A stretch of 5,928 nt of DNA. Origin: Phycisphaerales bacterium. Its GTDB lineage: Bacteria > Planctomycetota > Phycisphaerae > SM23-33. Of this stretch, positions 5,461 through 5,928 are shown piece after piece; positions within the stretch are counted from its first letter, which is position 1, and every line of letters starts with the position of its first letter. The notes under the pieces are model-generated. The model did not search any database and was not told where the DNA came from. It saw only the letters and a list, made by a program, of their open reading frames with translations. The stretch lies in NCBI GenBank assembly GCA_003485185.1, contig DNAS01000035.1, positions 18,148 through 24,075 on the forward strand. The letters run 5' to 3'. The position numbers and the translations under genes are program-made.

Positions 5461-5928
5461 GCGCCAGGCGGCCTGGGCGGCTGACAGGACTTCCCGCACC
5501 GAGACGTGGTGCGCCTCTGCCGCCGACAGGCAGTCGGCGAACTCGGGCGAGGCTGTGACCACCTTCCCCCCGCGGCGACCGACCTTGATGCGCACCGGGC
5601 CGTAGGGCGTCGGCACCGTCTCGAACGCCCGGAGGAGCTTGCTGCGATCGAGCACGCGCCGTCGCACGCCGAACGTCGTGGTCTCGGCGAACAGGACATC
5701 CTCTGCCGCCGCGAGACCGCCCGGAAGGCACAGCGCCGAGACGGTCCACCCGGGGCGGGATTTCTTCATGACGATGGGCGACGCCCAGGCGTCCACGCAC
5801 CCGGCCGCGAGAAGCTTCTCGATCGTCGCGCCGAGCACCTCGCCGGTGCAGTCGTCCACGTTGGCGGACAGCTCGATCACGCTGTCGGCGGCGCCTTCGT
5901 CGCAGGCGTCGCCCACGAGCACCCGCAG
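5443..5928 (-). CDS. larC: LarC, nickel-pincer cofactor biosynthesis protein (C-terminal part, cut by window edge)
   Basis: LarC is the CTP-dependent nickel insertase that completes the nickel-pincer nucleotide cofactor of lactate racemase LarA and related enzymes. Only the C-terminal ~161 residues are present; the frame is open through 5928, so the true start lies outside. The GTG at 5922 is internal. Diagnostic features are the ANVDDCTGEVLG segment near the window edge, followed by IVMKKSRPGW, a TTTFGVRRR segment, TPYGPVRIKVGRRGGKVV and the SPEFADC motif. This order matches the C-terminal LarC2-type domain of family members, which often run to about 400 residues. The stop TGA overlaps the ATG of the small HTH membrane gene (ATGA), indicating translational coupling. 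larA, larB and larE are not visible in the window. Confidence 0.93.
   Translation of the reverse strand: MRVLVGDACDEGAADSVIELSANVDDCTGEVLGATIEKLLAAGCVDAWASPIVMKKSRPGWTVSALCLPGGLAAAEDVLFAETTTFGVRRRVLDRSKLLRAFETVPTPYGPVRIKVGRRGGKVVTASPEFADCLSAAEAHHVSVREVLSAAQAAWREGQRT

Noticed and set aside
4169..5605. 478-codon plus-strand frame and 462-codon minus-strand frame (4311-5699) over the right-hand operon
   Set aside because: Both are shadows of the glycosyltransferase, HTH and larC frames. They have no motifs, and the shadows ignore the well placed ATGA and ribosome binding sites.

Overview
The window is GC-rich, gene-dense bacterial DNA with seven protein-coding genes and no tRNA, rRNA, CRISPR array or insertion sequence that I can see. 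The gene set suggests an environmental Planctomycetota (or related PVC) bacterium. The reasons are a secreted K/E/Q-rich protein with repeated LTxxQ motifs, a zinc-ribbon/transmembrane/von Willebrand A-like protein, and a tethered dual-specificity phosphatase. This assignment is an inference from protein style only; there is no marker gene.

Left part (1-1359): a minus-strand gene (127-1113) encodes an exported Spy/CpxP-like LTxxQ-repeat protein. It has a strong Shine-Dalgarno and ends at a clear rho-independent terminator (42-89). A 246-base divergent intergenic region (1114-1359) separates it from the next genes. This region holds a plausible sigma70-type promoter for the plus-strand genes and two small hairpins in the leader of the minus-strand gene.

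Middle part (1360-3733): three plus-strand genes lie close together. They are a zinc ribbon-TM-degenerate vWA protein (1360-2325), a membrane-anchored dual-specificity phosphatase starting at GTG (2347-2970), and a YggS/PLPHP-family pyridoxal-phosphate homeostasis protein (3002-3733). The first two are only 21 bases apart and probably work at the cell envelope. The third is a housekeeping protein.

Right part (3755-5928): three minus-strand genes converge on the previous set. In transcription order they are the C-terminal part of LarC (nickel-pincer cofactor synthesis, cut by the window edge), a small membrane-anchored coiled-coil/HTH protein, and a membrane glycosyltransferase of family 2 resembling the HpnB/CrtQ group. 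LarC and the HTH gene overlap by ATGA, and the glycosyltransferase begins 9 bases after the HTH gene, so these are very likely co-transcribed.

No complete novel system is proven here. The items most worth a second look are the tethered vWA/phosphatase pair, the membrane-bound HTH protein coupled to larC, and the three-unit LTxxQ protein.
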